Origin: Cohnella sp. GbtcB17
GTDB taxonomy: Bacteria > Bacillota > Bacilli > Paenibacillales > Paenibacillaceae
DNA length: 64,000 nt
Reading direction: 5' to 3'
Assembly: GCF_019091135.1 (NCBI RefSeq)
Contig: NZ_JAGXJW010000014.1
Location: 23,437 to 87,436, forward strand
Part shown: piece after piece, positions 8,394 to 17,384 of the stretch
Layout: every line of letters begins with the position of its first letter
Numbering within the stretch: position 1 is the first letter of the stretch
Made by a program: the position numbers and the translations under genes
The notes under the pieces: generated by a model
Database searches by the model: none
Told to the model about the DNA's origin: nothing
What the model saw: the letters and a program-made list of their open reading frames with translations, nothing else

Positions 8394-9973
8394 AGCTGTT
8401 GATCGCCGACGATGACAGGCAAATTCGTGAGGGCATCAAGGAGGGGATCGATTGGGCTTCCCTGGGGATCGAAGAGGTTCTGACTGCGTCGAGCGGAACC
8501 GAGGCATTCGAGCTGTTCTCCGCGGCGCTGCCCGAGCTGGTCGTGATGGAGGATGATATGCCGGGCATGGACGGCTTGGAGCTGCTGAGGCGGATTAAGG
8601 ACGCCCGGCCCGCGACGAAGGTGATCATTCTTAGCGGCTACAACGATTTTAAATATCTCAAGAAGGCGATCCAATGGGATGCGGCCGATTACGAGATGAA
8701 GCCGATTCGCGCCCGGAGCTTGATCCGGCTCATCAAGAAGGTTAGCGAGGAGATCGTCCGGGAACGGGTGTCGGAAGAGACGTTCCGCAAGTATCTGGCG
8801 TCCCACAAGGAGCTCTTCGTCGAGGACCTCGCGAACGGGCGAATCGGCGACCGTCTTATTTTGCTGGATGGATTGATGCAATATTATCGCTTCGACGCGA
8901 AAGGGACGCTGCTTCTCGTTCGAATCGAGCGCGATAGAAGCGGGGCGGAGGCGGAGGCGGCCGAAGCCCGCTCGTCCAACGAGGCGATGCTGCTTAGCGC
9001 GGGAGAAGGGCGGGAGTCGGAAGCCGGCGAACTATGGCTGGAGACGAAGGATGGCGCCTTGATCGGTCTGATTAAGCTGGAGACGGCTTCGTACCTGTAT
9101 GCCCGGCATGCCGCAGTCTCGTTGAAGAACCGGTTAACGGATCGCATTCGCGAGGCGTATGCGGCCGGCGGATGCTCGTGGTCGGCGGGAATCAGCGGGC
9201 CGGGCAGCGCCGCTGAATTCAACGGCCTGCTCATGCAGGCGAAGGAAGCGCTCGATCGGAGACTGTATGCCGGCAAAGGCGCGGTCCATGCGTTCGGCGA
9301 TGCGGATCGGCTGCGGGACGACACGATCCGCGGTGTTGCCGATGACGAGGATTTCAAAGCGCTTATCCGCGAAGCGGGAGCGGCGCGTCTGGCCGAGCGA
9401 ATCGACGCCGAGTTCGCCAGGCTGCGCGAGGAGAAGGCTTATAGCGAGAAAAGCGTGGCGGCCTATTGCAAAACCCTGATTCGCTTGCTCGTCCTCGTAC
9501 GGGAATCGTCCGCCGAGCTTGCCGAATTCGTACGGGTTCGATCCGAGCAGCTGGACAGCCTTCCCTTCAACGAGCTCGGGGAATACGCGGATTTTGTCCG
9601 AACGGCCTACGATGAAGTATTCGGGCCTTACGGGCACGCGGGAGCCGCTCGCCTGAGCGCGCTCATGCAGCTGGCGGACGCTTTTATCCGGCAGCATTAT
9701 ACGCAGGAGTTGACGGTCGAGCGGGTCGCGGAATACGTGGGCAAGACGCCAAACTATTTTAGCCACCTGTTCAAGAAGGAGATGGGCGTTCCGTTTCGGG
9801 AATACGTCAACCGGCTAAGGATCGCCAAGGCAAAGGAATTGATCGAACGGACGACGGACCGCATCTACGAGATCGGCGAGCGGGTCGGATTTTCGGATTA
9901 CGCCTATTTCACGCAAGTGTTCCGCAAGCTGGAGGGCTGTCCGCCGACGGCGTTCAGGAAGAACCGGCTCTAA
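8390..9973 (+). CDS. YesN-type AraC response regulator with Glu at the phospho-acceptor site
   Basis: Transcription factor of 527 residues: receiver (1-120), long middle region (about 130-420), AraC double helix-turn-helix (about 425-527, ELTVERVAEYVGKTPNYFSHLFKKEMG). The receiver keeps the acidic pair (IADDDRQ), the Ser switch (ILSGYNDF) and the conserved Lys (YEMKPI). The phospho-acceptor position reads VVMEDDMPGMDG: three residues before the MP the usual Asp is Glu54. The other two YesN-type regulators in this window have Asp there (LTDIRMAGMDG, LTDIEMPELNG). Glu may mimic the phosphorylated state, or activity may be set by something other than phosphorylation; neighbouring D55 or D56 might also substitute. 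It presumably activates the binding-protein/permease genes behind it. Confidence 0.9.
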   Translation: MKLLIADDDRQIREGIKEGIDWASLGIEEVLTASSGTEAFELFSAALPELVVMEDDMPGMDGLELLRRIKDARPATKVIILSGYNDFKYLKKAIQWDAADYEMKPIRARSLIRLIKKVSEEIVRERVSEETFRKYLASHKELFVEDLANGRIGDRLILLDGLMQYYRFDAKGTLLLVRIERDRSGAEAEAAEARSSNEAMLLSAGEGRESEAGELWLETKDGALIGLIKLETASYLYARHAAVSLKNRLTDRIREAYAAGGCSWSAGISGPGSAAEFNGLLMQAKEALDRRLYAGKGAVHAFGDADRLRDDTIRGVADDEDFKALIREAGAARLAERIDAEFARLREEKAYSEKSVAAYCKTLIRLLVLVRESSAELAEFVRVRSEQLDSLPFNELGEYADFVRTAYDEVFGPYGHAGAARLSALMQLADAFIRQHYTQELTVERVAEYVGKTPNYFSHLFKKEMGVPFREYVNRLRIAKAKELIERTTDRIYEIGERVGFSDYAYFTQVFRKLEGCPPTAFRKNRL

Positions 9974-10060
9974 CCGGTACTAAGCGGCCGCAAGCGTAAA
10001 ATCGAAGATTATCAAACGTTTTCGTAGTTTTTTAAAATAGTGGCGGCCATAAGCGAACCG

Positions 10061-10066
10061 TATAAT
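10061..10066 (+). promoter_or_regulatory. Candidate -10 element before the binding-protein gene
   Basis: A perfect TATAAT lies 82 bases before the lipoprotein start in the 175-bp gap after the regulator gene. No convincing -35 hexamer is present at the right distance (TAGTGG), which fits a promoter needing an activator such as the AraC-type regulator just upstream. The rest of the gap shows no gene. Confidence 0.35.
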
Positions 10067-10148
10067 GGGATCTAACGACGCGCGCTCGTTAAGTTACCCG
10101 GAATACGGTTTTTTCTTTTCCCGTTCGGCAAATAGAGGAGGTCTTGGC

Positions 10149-11453
10149 ATGTTGAAAAGAGGGAAGGCGGCAAAGCTTCTGACGGTACTGCTTGGCACGA
10201 CATTGGCGATCGCGGCTTGCGGCAAGTCCGAGGAGGGAGCTTACGCGCCCGCTTCGGCGTCCGCCGGCGCTTCGGCGACGGCTTCTGCACCCGGCGGCAA
10301 GTCCGGAGAGAAGCTGAAGCTGACGCTCATGATCGCTCCCGTGGACGATCCGAGCAGCAAGATCGAAGAGCAAATGGTCGCCGAGCATTTCAAGGATAAA
10401 TATGACATCACGTTCAAGGCATGGGATTCGAACGCCGAGAAAACGTTGAAGACGACGATCGCTGCGAGCGAGCCGATCGACGTCGCGATGTACTGGCCGG
10501 GCGCGATGGAGACGTTCGTCGATTCCGATATGGCGCTGGACCTGACCCCCTATCTGGAGGCGGACGACGGGGCATGGAAAAAGACGTTCGTCGGAAATGC
10601 GCTTGCGGCGGGAACATACGACGGCAAAGTGTATGCGGTTCCATACGCGGCGGTGTATCCGTTGCTCGAGGTGAATAAGGATATTACGGACAAAGCCGGC
10701 GTCGTTTTCCCCGATGGACCGCTCAGTTGGGACGACTTCATGAAGGCGCTTGCGACGATTAAAGAAAAGACGGGAATCATGCCTCTCGGCTTATATAAGG
10801 ATTGGGGAGCCTGGGTGCCTCGCAACAATCTGATCACGGTGTGGCCGGACGAGCAAACCCGGAGCGACTTCGCAGCCGGCAAAATCCCGTTCACCGATCC
10901 GCTCGCGGTCAAAGCGTTCGATGCTTCCAAGGAGCTGTACGACAAGTTCGTATATCCGGGCAAGGGCGCGCTGTCCACGACGCTGGAGCAGGTGAACGTC
11001 GCGTTCAAGGCGGGCAAGATCGCGATCAAGGCGGACGTCAACATTCTCGCCGCGCAGTCGGTCAAGGAATCGGGATTGCCCAACGTCCAGATCGTCAGCT
11101 GGCCGATCATGGGACTGAACCATGTCCTGGGAGGCTCGAACGGCTACATGATCCCGGCCAACGTGCCCCATCCGGAAGCATCCGTAGAGATTATCAAATA
11201 CTTGACCAGCGCCGAGGTGCTTCAGAAACGGGTCGATGCGGGCGCGCCGGTCACCGTAAGCGGGGTTAAATCCGACGACCCCAACTTCGCGTTGTACGCG
11301 AAGGATATCGCGAACATCCAATCCGAGGAAGTCATGCATTTGTCGACGAAGATCACCGACATTCTCAATGCGAAGATGCCGGCGAGCTATATCTTCAACG
11401 GGAAATCCTCGCTGGAGGAATTGGAGAAGCTGAGGCTGGAAGCGATCAAATAA
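10149..11453 (+). CDS. Sugar ABC transporter substrate-binding lipoprotein (family 1)
   Basis: Extracellular lipoprotein of 434 residues that captures a sugar or oligosaccharide for the permeases encoded next. The start is ATG 10149 behind GAGGAGG, not the longer reading from 10065. The signal peptide ends in the lipobox IAAC, so the mature N-terminal Cys is lipidated and a Ser/Ala/Gly-rich tether follows. Periplasmic-binding-protein features: KLTLMIAPVDDPSSK near the mature start, YDGKVYAVPYAA, and GGSNGYMIPANVPHPEASVEIIKYL near the C-terminus. It is third in the operon; a hairpin follows the stop. Ligand unknown. Confidence 0.88.
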   Translation: MLKRGKAAKLLTVLLGTTLAIAACGKSEEGAYAPASASAGASATASAPGGKSGEKLKLTLMIAPVDDPSSKIEEQMVAEHFKDKYDITFKAWDSNAEKTLKTTIAASEPIDVAMYWPGAMETFVDSDMALDLTPYLEADDGAWKKTFVGNALAAGTYDGKVYAVPYAAVYPLLEVNKDITDKAGVVFPDGPLSWDDFMKALATIKEKTGIMPLGLYKDWGAWVPRNNLITVWPDEQTRSDFAAGKIPFTDPLAVKAFDASKELYDKFVYPGKGALSTTLEQVNVAFKAGKIAIKADVNILAAQSVKESGLPNVQIVSWPIMGLNHVLGGSNGYMIPANVPHPEASVEIIKYLTSAEVLQKRVDAGAPVTVSGVKSDDPNFALYAKDIANIQSEEVMHLSTKITDILNAKMPASYIFNGKSSLEELEKLRLEAIK

Positions 11454-11468
11454 GGGGCGAAATACGGC

Positions 11469-11512
11469 GGAGCGGGCAACCCGGGACCCGTTCGTCTCAG
11501 GCTGCCCGCTTC
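11469..11512 (+). promoter_or_regulatory. Intercistronic hairpin between binding protein and permease genes
   Basis: AGCGGGCA (11471-11478) pairs with TGCCCGCT (11503-11510), extended by two flanking pairs, and has no T-run. Such hairpins after binding-protein genes usually protect the upstream mRNA so that more binding protein than permease is made. Function inferred. Confidence 0.5.
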
Positions 11513-11534
11513 GCTCGACAGGAGGTCCGACGCA

Positions 11535-12440
11535 TTGAAATTCGGCAAACAGAGTTCGGCTTTAACGCTCAAAACGAGACTGCTCGGAACGTCGTTCCTG
11601 ATCCCCGCTTTACTGTTCATCGGGGCGACGATGGTCGTTCCGATCGGATGGAACGCGGTTCTCTCCTTCGCGACCTGGAACGGCATGGGGGCGATGAAGG
11701 CGGCCGGATGGAGCAACTACACGGCTTTTTTCCAAGACACGGTGACGCTCAAAGGATTCTACTACTCGATCTTCATCGCTGTCGTGTCCTCCGCGATCGC
11801 AGTGCTGTCGGGGCTGCTGCTCGCGCTCTTGATTCACCGGACCGGGCGAAGGGAGGGGGCGTTCTACCGGTTCGTGTTTTTCGCGCCGGCCATGATGCCG
11901 CTTGTCGTCATCGGCTTGTTGTTCACGTTTGTCCTGAGTCCCGATACGGGACTGCTCAACCACGTGCTGCGGGCGATGGGCCTTCAAAGCCTGGAGCATG
12001 CGTGGCTCGCGGAACCGGGAATTGTCCTGTGGACGATCGCCGTCATCGGCGGCTGGCGGTTCTCGGGATTCGTGATGATGCTCGCCTACACCGCGATCGT
12101 CGCTCTGCCCGGCTCGCTGTTCGAAGCTGCAAAGCTGGAGGGGCTCGGATACGTCCGGCAAGCCCGCCTCATCATCCTCCCCCTCATCATGCCGACGATT
12201 CGATTGGTCACGATGCTGATGCTGATTCTTTCCTTCAAGACGTACGACATCGTATGGGCGATGACCCGGGGCGGGCCGGGCGATTTCTCGCGGACGGTGC
12301 CCGTCAGAATGCTCGACGTCGCTTTTCGGTACAATGAATTCGGTTATTCCGCCGCCATCTCCGTCATGCTGACGATCGTCGTGTCGGTGATCATCGCCTT
12401 GTCCAGGAAGCTGACGAAAGGGAATGTGTATGAATACTAG
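11535..12440 (+). CDS. Sugar ABC transporter permease, MalF/UgpA type
   Basis: Inner-membrane channel subunit of 301 residues with about six TM segments. It starts at TTG behind AGGAGG (11520-11525), with only 9 bases between. The EAA loop that docks on the ATPase is EAAKLEGLGYVRQARLIILP (about residues 196-215). It overlaps the next permease start, so the two are co-translated. No ATPase gene lies in the operon; families of this kind normally share an MsmX-type ATPase encoded elsewhere. Confidence 0.9.
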   Translation: MKFGKQSSALTLKTRLLGTSFLIPALLFIGATMVVPIGWNAVLSFATWNGMGAMKAAGWSNYTAFFQDTVTLKGFYYSIFIAVVSSAIAVLSGLLLALLIHRTGRREGAFYRFVFFAPAMMPLVVIGLLFTFVLSPDTGLLNHVLRAMGLQSLEHAWLAEPGIVLWTIAVIGGWRFSGFVMMLAYTAIVALPGSLFEAAKLEGLGYVRQARLIILPLIMPTIRLVTMLMLILSFKTYDIVWAMTRGGPGDFSRTVPVRMLDVAFRYNEFGYSAAISVMLTIVVSVIIALSRKLTKGNVYEY

Positions 12441-13266
12441 AATGCCGCTGGGCGGGTATGCGATGAGGGCGATTCTCGTCTGCCTGACGGTCGTCAATCT
12501 GTATCCGCTATTGTTTACGCTCTTAACTTCGCTCAAGACGTCGGACGAATTTTTCTCGGACATCTGGGCGCTTCCGCGCTCTTTCTTCATCGACAATTAC
12601 ACGCAAGCTTTCGAGGTCGGCCGGCTGGGCGAATATTTCTACAATAGCGTCGTGATCGCCCTGGTTACGCTGTTCATGGTAACGGTCGTAGCCGCTTTTG
12701 CCGCCTATGCGCTCGCCCGGCTTCAGGTTCCGTTCGCCGGGGCGATCGTCGGCTTGCTCTTGATCATTCAAATATTGCCGACGGAATCGATGGTGCTCCC
12801 GCTCTATATGATGATGTCCAAGCTTAAGCTGCTCGGGGTCACGTACGTTCCCGTCACTTTCGCTTACGTCGGGTGGCTGCTTCCCGGTACGATCGTCATC
12901 CTGCGCAACTTTTTTCTCTCGATTCCTTCGGAATTGCTGGAGTCCGCGAGAATGGACGGCAGCGGGGAGATGAGCACGATGTTCCGGATCGTCTTCCCGC
13001 TGACGGGAGGAGCGATCGCGACCTGCACCGTGCTAAACTTCTGCTTCGTCTGGGGGGAGCTGCTATGGGCGCAGATCTCGACATTGACGACGGAGAAAGG
13101 ACTGCCGCTTACCGTCGGATTGATCAATTTCCAGGGCCAATACGCGACGGATTGGGGCTTGATGACGGCGGCGATCTGCATGATCCTCGTTCCGCTGTTC
13201 CTGCTCTTCGTATTCCTTCAAAAATACTTCGTGCAAGGTTTGACTTCCGGCGCGGTTAAAGGATGA
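12430..13266 (+). CDS. Sugar ABC transporter permease, MalG type
   Basis: Second channel subunit, 278 residues, about six TM segments, ending in the GAVKG tail typical of MalG-like permeases. Two in-frame ATGs exist (12424 and 12430); the second is better spaced from AAGGGA. EAA loop: ESARMDGSGEMSTMFRIVFP. It overlaps the upstream permease gene by about 11 bp and is followed 28 bp later by the esterase gene. Confidence 0.88.
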   Translation: MNTRMPLGGYAMRAILVCLTVVNLYPLLFTLLTSLKTSDEFFSDIWALPRSFFIDNYTQAFEVGRLGEYFYNSVVIALVTLFMVTVVAAFAAYALARLQVPFAGAIVGLLLIIQILPTESMVLPLYMMMSKLKLLGVTYVPVTFAYVGWLLPGTIVILRNFFLSIPSELLESARMDGSGEMSTMFRIVFPLTGGAIATCTVLNFCFVWGELLWAQISTLTTEKGLPLTVGLINFQGQYATDWGLMTAAICMILVPLFLLFVFLQKYFVQGLTSGAVKG

Positions 13267-13294
13267 CGATCTTGGAAAGGGAGGCGGCAAACGG

Positions 13295-14176
13295 ATGTTT
13301 GCAGAGACGATGCCGCTGCAGGTCGGAAGCGGGAATGCCCGTCTGCAGAAATACGTATTGCACGATTCCCGGGAGTATCGGACCGGCCGGCTGCGGCCGG
13401 CCGTCGTCGTCTGTCCAGGCGGGGGGTACCTGAGCACCTCGGACCGGGAAGCGGAGCCGGTCGCGCTGCGGTTCGCGGCGCACGGGTATCATGCCTTCGT
13501 ACTGAGATACACGACCTGGTTCGGCGAACACGTACACGACTTGAACGAGCGTCCGCCGGGCAACGATAATGCAGCCTTCCCGCAGCCGATGCTGGAATTG
13601 GCCGAAGCGATGGCGACGGTGCGGAGGAACGCAGCGGAATGGCGCGTGGATCCGGGGCGGATCGCCGTCGTCGGCTTCTCCGCGGGCGGACATCTTGCCG
13701 CAAGTCTGGGCGCGCATTGGTCGGGCGACATGCTGCGGGAGCGGTTTGGGGCGGAGGCGAGCCTCTTGCGTCCGGACGCGCTCGTGCTCGGGTACCCGCT
13801 CGTCGACCATACGCTCGCGCTCGAGCGGGAGGAGCAGGAGGCGTACAAGAAGCTCGTCTACCGGGCGCACTTCGGACGACCGGATCCTTCCATTGATGAA
13901 ATGGAGGCGAACAGTCCGCTGCGATACGTGAACGACGGTACGCCGCCGACTTTTCTATGGCATACGGCGGCCGACGAGCTCGTCAGCGCCCGCAATTCGC
14001 TGCTGTGGGCGATGGCGCTCGGGGATCGGGGCATACCGTACGAGCTTCACGTGTTCGAAAGCGGCGTTCATGGACTGTCGCTGGCCGATGACACGTCGGC
14101 GGCGGACGATACGCATATTGAAGCAGGCTGCCAAAAGTGGTTCGAATTGGCCCTGACATGGCTAAGGAGCAGGTGA
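13295..14176 (+). CDS. Alpha/beta hydrolase, probable carbohydrate esterase
   Basis: Cytoplasmic esterase-type protein of 293 residues with no signal peptide. The oxyanion motif CPGGGYLSTSDRE, nucleophile elbow VGFSAGGH (S129), acid D227 in HTAADEL and H259 in GVHGLSL form a full catalytic triad. The fold resembles acetyl-xylan esterase-like enzymes of the BD-FAE/Axe type. In an operon with a sugar transporter it probably removes acyl groups from imported oligosaccharides (inference). Ribosome site GGGAGG; it ends 6 bp before the serine hydrolase start. Confidence 0.82.
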   Translation: MFAETMPLQVGSGNARLQKYVLHDSREYRTGRLRPAVVVCPGGGYLSTSDREAEPVALRFAAHGYHAFVLRYTTWFGEHVHDLNERPPGNDNAAFPQPMLELAEAMATVRRNAAEWRVDPGRIAVVGFSAGGHLAASLGAHWSGDMLRERFGAEASLLRPDALVLGYPLVDHTLALEREEQEAYKKLVYRAHFGRPDPSIDEMEANSPLRYVNDGTPPTFLWHTAADELVSARNSLLWAMALGDRGIPYELHVFESGVHGLSLADDTSAADDTHIEAGCQKWFELALTWLRSR

Positions 14177-14182
14177 CGGGTG

Positions 14183-15424
14183 ATGGCATTCGAAGCATGG
14201 GAGACTTGGGAAACGCCGGAGGAAGGCGGCTTCGACGCAGGCAAGCTTAGCCTTGTCGAGGAGCTGTTCGAACGGCGAATCCGTGAGAAGAAGCTGGCGG
14301 GAGCGAGCTTCTTCGTATCGCGGGGCGGCAAGATCGCGCTATGCTCGGCCTTGGGCGATGCGGATAAGGAAGAGGGGCGGAAGCTTCGGAAGGACGCGGT
14401 ATTCCGGCTCGCTTCGATGACGAAGCCGATCGTGGCGGTCGCCGTCATGACCTTGGTCGAGCAGGGGAAGATCGGGTTGACGGATTCGATCGGGACGTTC
14501 ATACCGGAATTCGGCGGGGAGGGTTATGTTGCGGTTCCGGACGTTCAAACGTCCGTTGCTGCTTATGAACCGGACCCGGAGGCTCCGGCCGGAGCGATGC
14601 CGACAATCGGGCTCTCTTATGCGCTGGAGCCTGCGATCCGTCCGATCAAGGTGCGGGATCTGCTCACCCATAGCTGCGGCTTGGGGCAAGGCCCGGTCGG
14701 CTTCAGCGAGCTGCGGATGCCCGGCGAAGGCGCGACATTGGCCGGACATATCCCTTCTTGGGCGAGCGTGCCGCTCGATTTTCAGCCGGGCGCGTTGACG
14801 GGGTACAGTCCGATCGCGGCGTTCGATCTGTTGGGAAGGATCGTCGAGGTCGCTTCGGGACAGCCGCTTGATCTTTATTTGCGGCGGGCGATATTCGAGC
14901 CGCTCGGCATGCGCGATACGACGTTCGTTCTGTCGGCGGAGCAGCGACGCCGGATTGTAGCTATGTATGAGAGCGTCGACCAAGAGCTAAGACGAACGGA
15001 ACAACAATACCCATTCTTCCATCCGACCTACTATTCCGGGGCCGGCGGCCTGTTCGGAACGTTGGAGGATTACTGCCGCTTCGCCGGGATGCTGGCCGGC
15101 GGAGGGGCGTTCGCAGGGACGCGGATCCTCGGTGCGGACACGGTGAGGGAGATGGCTTCGCCGCAGCTTCCGGACGCGATGGAGGGCTTCCCCAAGTGGC
15201 AGACGTGGGGACTCGGCATACGCGTCATCACGGACGGGGAGTCCGCGGGGACGCCGCTGACGACGGGCAGCTACGGCTGGAGCGGCGCGTGGGGGACGCA
15301 TTTCTGGATTGATCCGGGCAAGGACCTCTTCGCCGTGCTCATGACCAACCTGGCCAACGCTGGCGGCTCCGAGGCCGAAGCCTCCCGCGAGTTCGAGATC
15401 GCGGTGACGGGAGCCATGTTATAG
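14183..15424 (+). CDS. Serine hydrolase of the beta-lactamase/EstB family
   Basis: Protein of 413 residues, class C beta-lactamase fold. The SxxK motif is S78-M-T-K81, and a Tyr motif occurs at GYSPIAAFDLLG. No signal peptide, so it is probably a cytoplasmic esterase or peptidase-like enzyme rather than an antibiotic resistance enzyme; EstB-type esterases look like this. ATG 14183 (AGGAGCAGG upstream) is preferred over GTG 14180. Last gene of the operon, followed by a strong terminator. Its pairing with an alpha/beta esterase suggests removal of decorations from a plant-polymer oligosaccharide, but the substrate is unknown. Confidence 0.85.
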   Translation: MAFEAWETWETPEEGGFDAGKLSLVEELFERRIREKKLAGASFFVSRGGKIALCSALGDADKEEGRKLRKDAVFRLASMTKPIVAVAVMTLVEQGKIGLTDSIGTFIPEFGGEGYVAVPDVQTSVAAYEPDPEAPAGAMPTIGLSYALEPAIRPIKVRDLLTHSCGLGQGPVGFSELRMPGEGATLAGHIPSWASVPLDFQPGALTGYSPIAAFDLLGRIVEVASGQPLDLYLRRAIFEPLGMRDTTFVLSAEQRRRIVAMYESVDQELRRTEQQYPFFHPTYYSGAGGLFGTLEDYCRFAGMLAGGGAFAGTRILGADTVREMASPQLPDAMEGFPKWQTWGLGIRVITDGESAGTPLTTGSYGWSGAWGTHFWIDPGKDLFAVLMTNLANAGGSEAEASREFEIAVTGAML

Positions 15425-15449
15425 CGGGCGGCTAAGAAGCTGAAATAGC

Positions 15450-15497
15450 CAAACGGGATGAAGCAGAGGCATTCGCTGCTTCATCCCGTTTGCGTTT
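15450..15497 (+). terminator. 17-bp perfect-stem terminator between convergent genes (element copy 1)
   Basis: CAAACGGGATGAAGCAG (15450-15466) pairs perfectly with CTGCTTCATCCCGTTTG (15476-15492), followed by CGTTTTAC. It closes the 6.6-15.4 kb operon and faces the end of the stalk-protein gene. A near-identical element sits at 37954-37994. Confidence 0.85.
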
Positions 15498-16540
15498 TAC
15501 TTGTGCGACTGCGAGCCCAGCGTCAAACCGATCTCCCGCGTTGCAGCGTCCCAGGAGACGTCAAAGCCGAGCGCTTCGCCCAGGAAGCGGAACGGCAGCA
15601 TGGTGCGTCCGTTCGAGAGGTAAGGAGCGCCGAGCAACTGCTTTTCCTCGCCGTTTACGACAGCTGTCTTTTCGCCGATGATCAGTTTCATCGATACATG
15701 GGCGGTGTCTACCCGCACGGTGTGCGTGGCCGCGTCCCAGCGAATGTCTCCGCCGACAGCCTCCGTCAGGAAACGAACCGGCAGGTAGGCGCTGCCATCG
15801 ATCAAGGCGGGCGCCGTGCCGTAGCCGGGATCGATCTCGAACGCCTCGCCGTTCAGCTTAAATTCGCGCTCCCCGATTCGAAGGGTAAGGCGGCTTTCTT
15901 CGGCAAACGGGTTGATCACCTTTTTGTCGCTGTACATCACCATATAATCGATAATGATTTTGGCGGCTTCAGGCCGCATATCCATCTCGAGGTCCGGATC
16001 GAAGGCCACGTCTGCGACCGTTTTCCACACTTGCGGCCAGCCGGCGTCCTTCATCTCCTCCTGCGCTTGGACGATGGCATGAATCAACGCAGCGGTGAAG
16101 CTGTCCGGCAGCAGACGGCGTGCTTCCTCCAGCCACAACTCCGCCTTGCGCGTATCGAGATAATCGTCCATTGCCAGCAAGTAGCCGATGACAAAGCGCT
16201 CATCGCCGCGCAGCTCGGACCGCTTGAGCGTTGCAAGCGACTGGCCGTACGCATGCTGCGCATAGGCTTCCGCGCGCTGGGTCGGCTCGGTCTCCCAGCC
16301 TATGGCATTGATGACGGCGGCGCGCAGGGCGAGCGGCGAAGATTCATCGGCCAGGTAGGCCGCGAGTTCGGCAGTCATGCCGTCCGCTTGGAGGGCTTTC
16401 TGGACGATCGGTTCGTCCTTATACGCTTCATAAAAATCGGTGGAGGTGACTGGAGAATCGGCATGTGCGGCTGGAATCGGCGTTAGCGCAAACAGCATCG
16501 CTATCAAAGCGCATAATAGGATGAACGGATTTTTCTTCAT
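15497..16540 (-). CDS. Secreted protein with copper-amine-oxidase-like (stalk) domains
   Basis: Exported protein of 347 residues. The start is ATG 16540 behind GGAAGGGA, giving signal peptide MKKNPFILLCALIAMLFALT ending at AHA-D. A helical region (about 30-220, possibly TPR/HEAT-like) is followed by a Paenibacillaceae-typical stalk domain in two tandem halves (about 225-345): GSAYLPVRFLTEAVGGDIRWD and GRTMLPFRFLGEALGFDVSWD. These small beta domains are common in wall-associated proteins of this family and are not oxidases. It is convergent with the operon on its left. A longer open frame to 17191 runs through the methyltransferase gene and is rejected. Confidence 0.82.
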   Translation of the reverse strand: MKKNPFILLCALIAMLFALTPIPAAHADSPVTSTDFYEAYKDEPIVQKALQADGMTAELAAYLADESSPLALRAAVINAIGWETEPTQRAEAYAQHAYGQSLATLKRSELRGDERFVIGYLLAMDDYLDTRKAELWLEEARRLLPDSFTAALIHAIVQAQEEMKDAGWPQVWKTVADVAFDPDLEMDMRPEAAKIIIDYMVMYSDKKVINPFAEESRLTLRIGEREFKLNGEAFEIDPGYGTAPALIDGSAYLPVRFLTEAVGGDIRWDAATHTVRVDTAHVSMKLIIGEKTAVVNGEEKQLLGAPYLSNGRTMLPFRFLGEALGFDVSWDAATREIGLTLGSQSHK

Positions 16541-16668
16541 ATAATAGCGATCCCTTCCCTCATCTTTTTTATGAATTAGCCGAAAGCGCGTATCTCGAAA
16601 CGGACGACGACATTCAGGGGGATTGGCGGCCGTTGGGTGTATGTACGGATCGCGGTAATCTCTCCGCC

Positions 16669-17220
16669 CTAGCGGACATAGACGTAGACGGGCGTCCGGT
16701 ACAGATCGGCGCAGACGACCGTCCGCACCGGCGTCCAGCCCGGCAGCGCGAAGCAGACGCTGATGACGCAGGCGCCGGGCGCCAGATGCCGCCGGAGCAG
16801 CGGCGCAAGGCGATTCATCGCGCCGGGATAGAGGTAGCAGATCACCGCGTCGGTGTCCTCGTAAGGGTACGCGAACAAGTCGCCGCGCATGAATCGCATT
16901 CCTGGCCGTCCCCTCGCCAGCAGCCGCGACACCGCAAGCGGCAGCGGCGAGTTTTCGATGCCGATCAGCCGCCAACCGGGACAGTGCCGCGCCGTATGCA
17001 GCGCCAGGCTGCCCCAGCCGGAGCCGGCCTCTACCGCCGTGCCGCGCGGGCCCAGACGCAGCAGCTCCGCCGCTACCGCACGGCGGACGGGGGCGGACGC
17101 CGGCATCGGCGAGATGCCGTTGCGCCAGCTGTGCCAGACGATGGACAACACGGCCAGCAGCACCGCTCCCGCCGAGATCATGCCGAACCACCAGCCGGCC
17201 GTATACGCTGCCACGGCCAC
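16669..17220 (-). CDS. Small class I SAM-dependent methyltransferase with N-terminal TM segment
   Basis: Protein of about 183 residues. One hydrophobic segment (WWFGMISAGAVLLAVLSIVW) near the N-terminus is followed by a Rossmann methyltransferase core with motif I AVEAGSGWGSLAL, motif II-like IGIENSPLP and RGDLFAYPY. Target unknown. The start is uncertain: a TTG at 17289 sits only one base after an AGGAGG, whereas GTG 17220 has AGAGG about 8 bases upstream and lies two bases past the stop of a small upstream ORF, suggesting coupling. The product is short for a methyltransferase and ends in the run of beta-strand residues VYVYVR. Confidence 0.7.
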   Translation of the reverse strand: MAVAAYTAGWWFGMISAGAVLLAVLSIVWHSWRNGISPMPASAPVRRAVAAELLRLGPRGTAVEAGSGWGSLALHTARHCPGWRLIGIENSPLPLAVSRLLARGRPGMRFMRGDLFAYPYEDTDAVICYLYPGAMNRLAPLLRRHLAPGACVISVCFALPGWTPVRTVVCADLYRTPVYVYVR

Positions 17221-17221
17221 G

Positions 17222-17311
17222 TCAGCGCGCCTCTGCCGCGAGCTGGCTGGAGGGCGGGGCCGGTTCGATCGCCGGCTCGTCCTGGTCAAACCTCCTGAGC
17301 GTATCGCTCAT
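17222..17311 (-). CDS. Possible 29-residue small ORF coupled to the methyltransferase gene
   Basis: ATG 17311, preceded by GGGGCGG at a good distance, opens a short frame rich in Asp, Glu, Pro and Ala and closed by TGA one base before the GTG proposed for the methyltransferase. A TTGACA promoter lies upstream. I do not recognise the peptide. It may be a leader whose translation opens the next gene, or the frame may be fortuitous. Confidence 0.35.
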   Translation of the reverse strand: MSDTLRRFDQDEPAIEPAPPSSQLAAEAR

Positions 17312-17384
17312 TTCCGCTAACCGCCCCTTCGAAGTAAACATGGATTTCCGTCCAGTGAGAGGCTTGCGCTCTCAATCTCTCCAT

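Noticed and set aside
14183-15424. Antibiotic beta-lactamase
   Set aside because: It has SxxK but no signal peptide and sits in a sugar-uptake operon; EstB-type esterase is more likely.
15497-17191. 564-residue minus-strand frame covering stalk protein and methyltransferase region
   Set aside because: The true start is ATG 16540 with ribosome site and signal peptide; the rest is a shadow of the methyltransferase gene in another frame.
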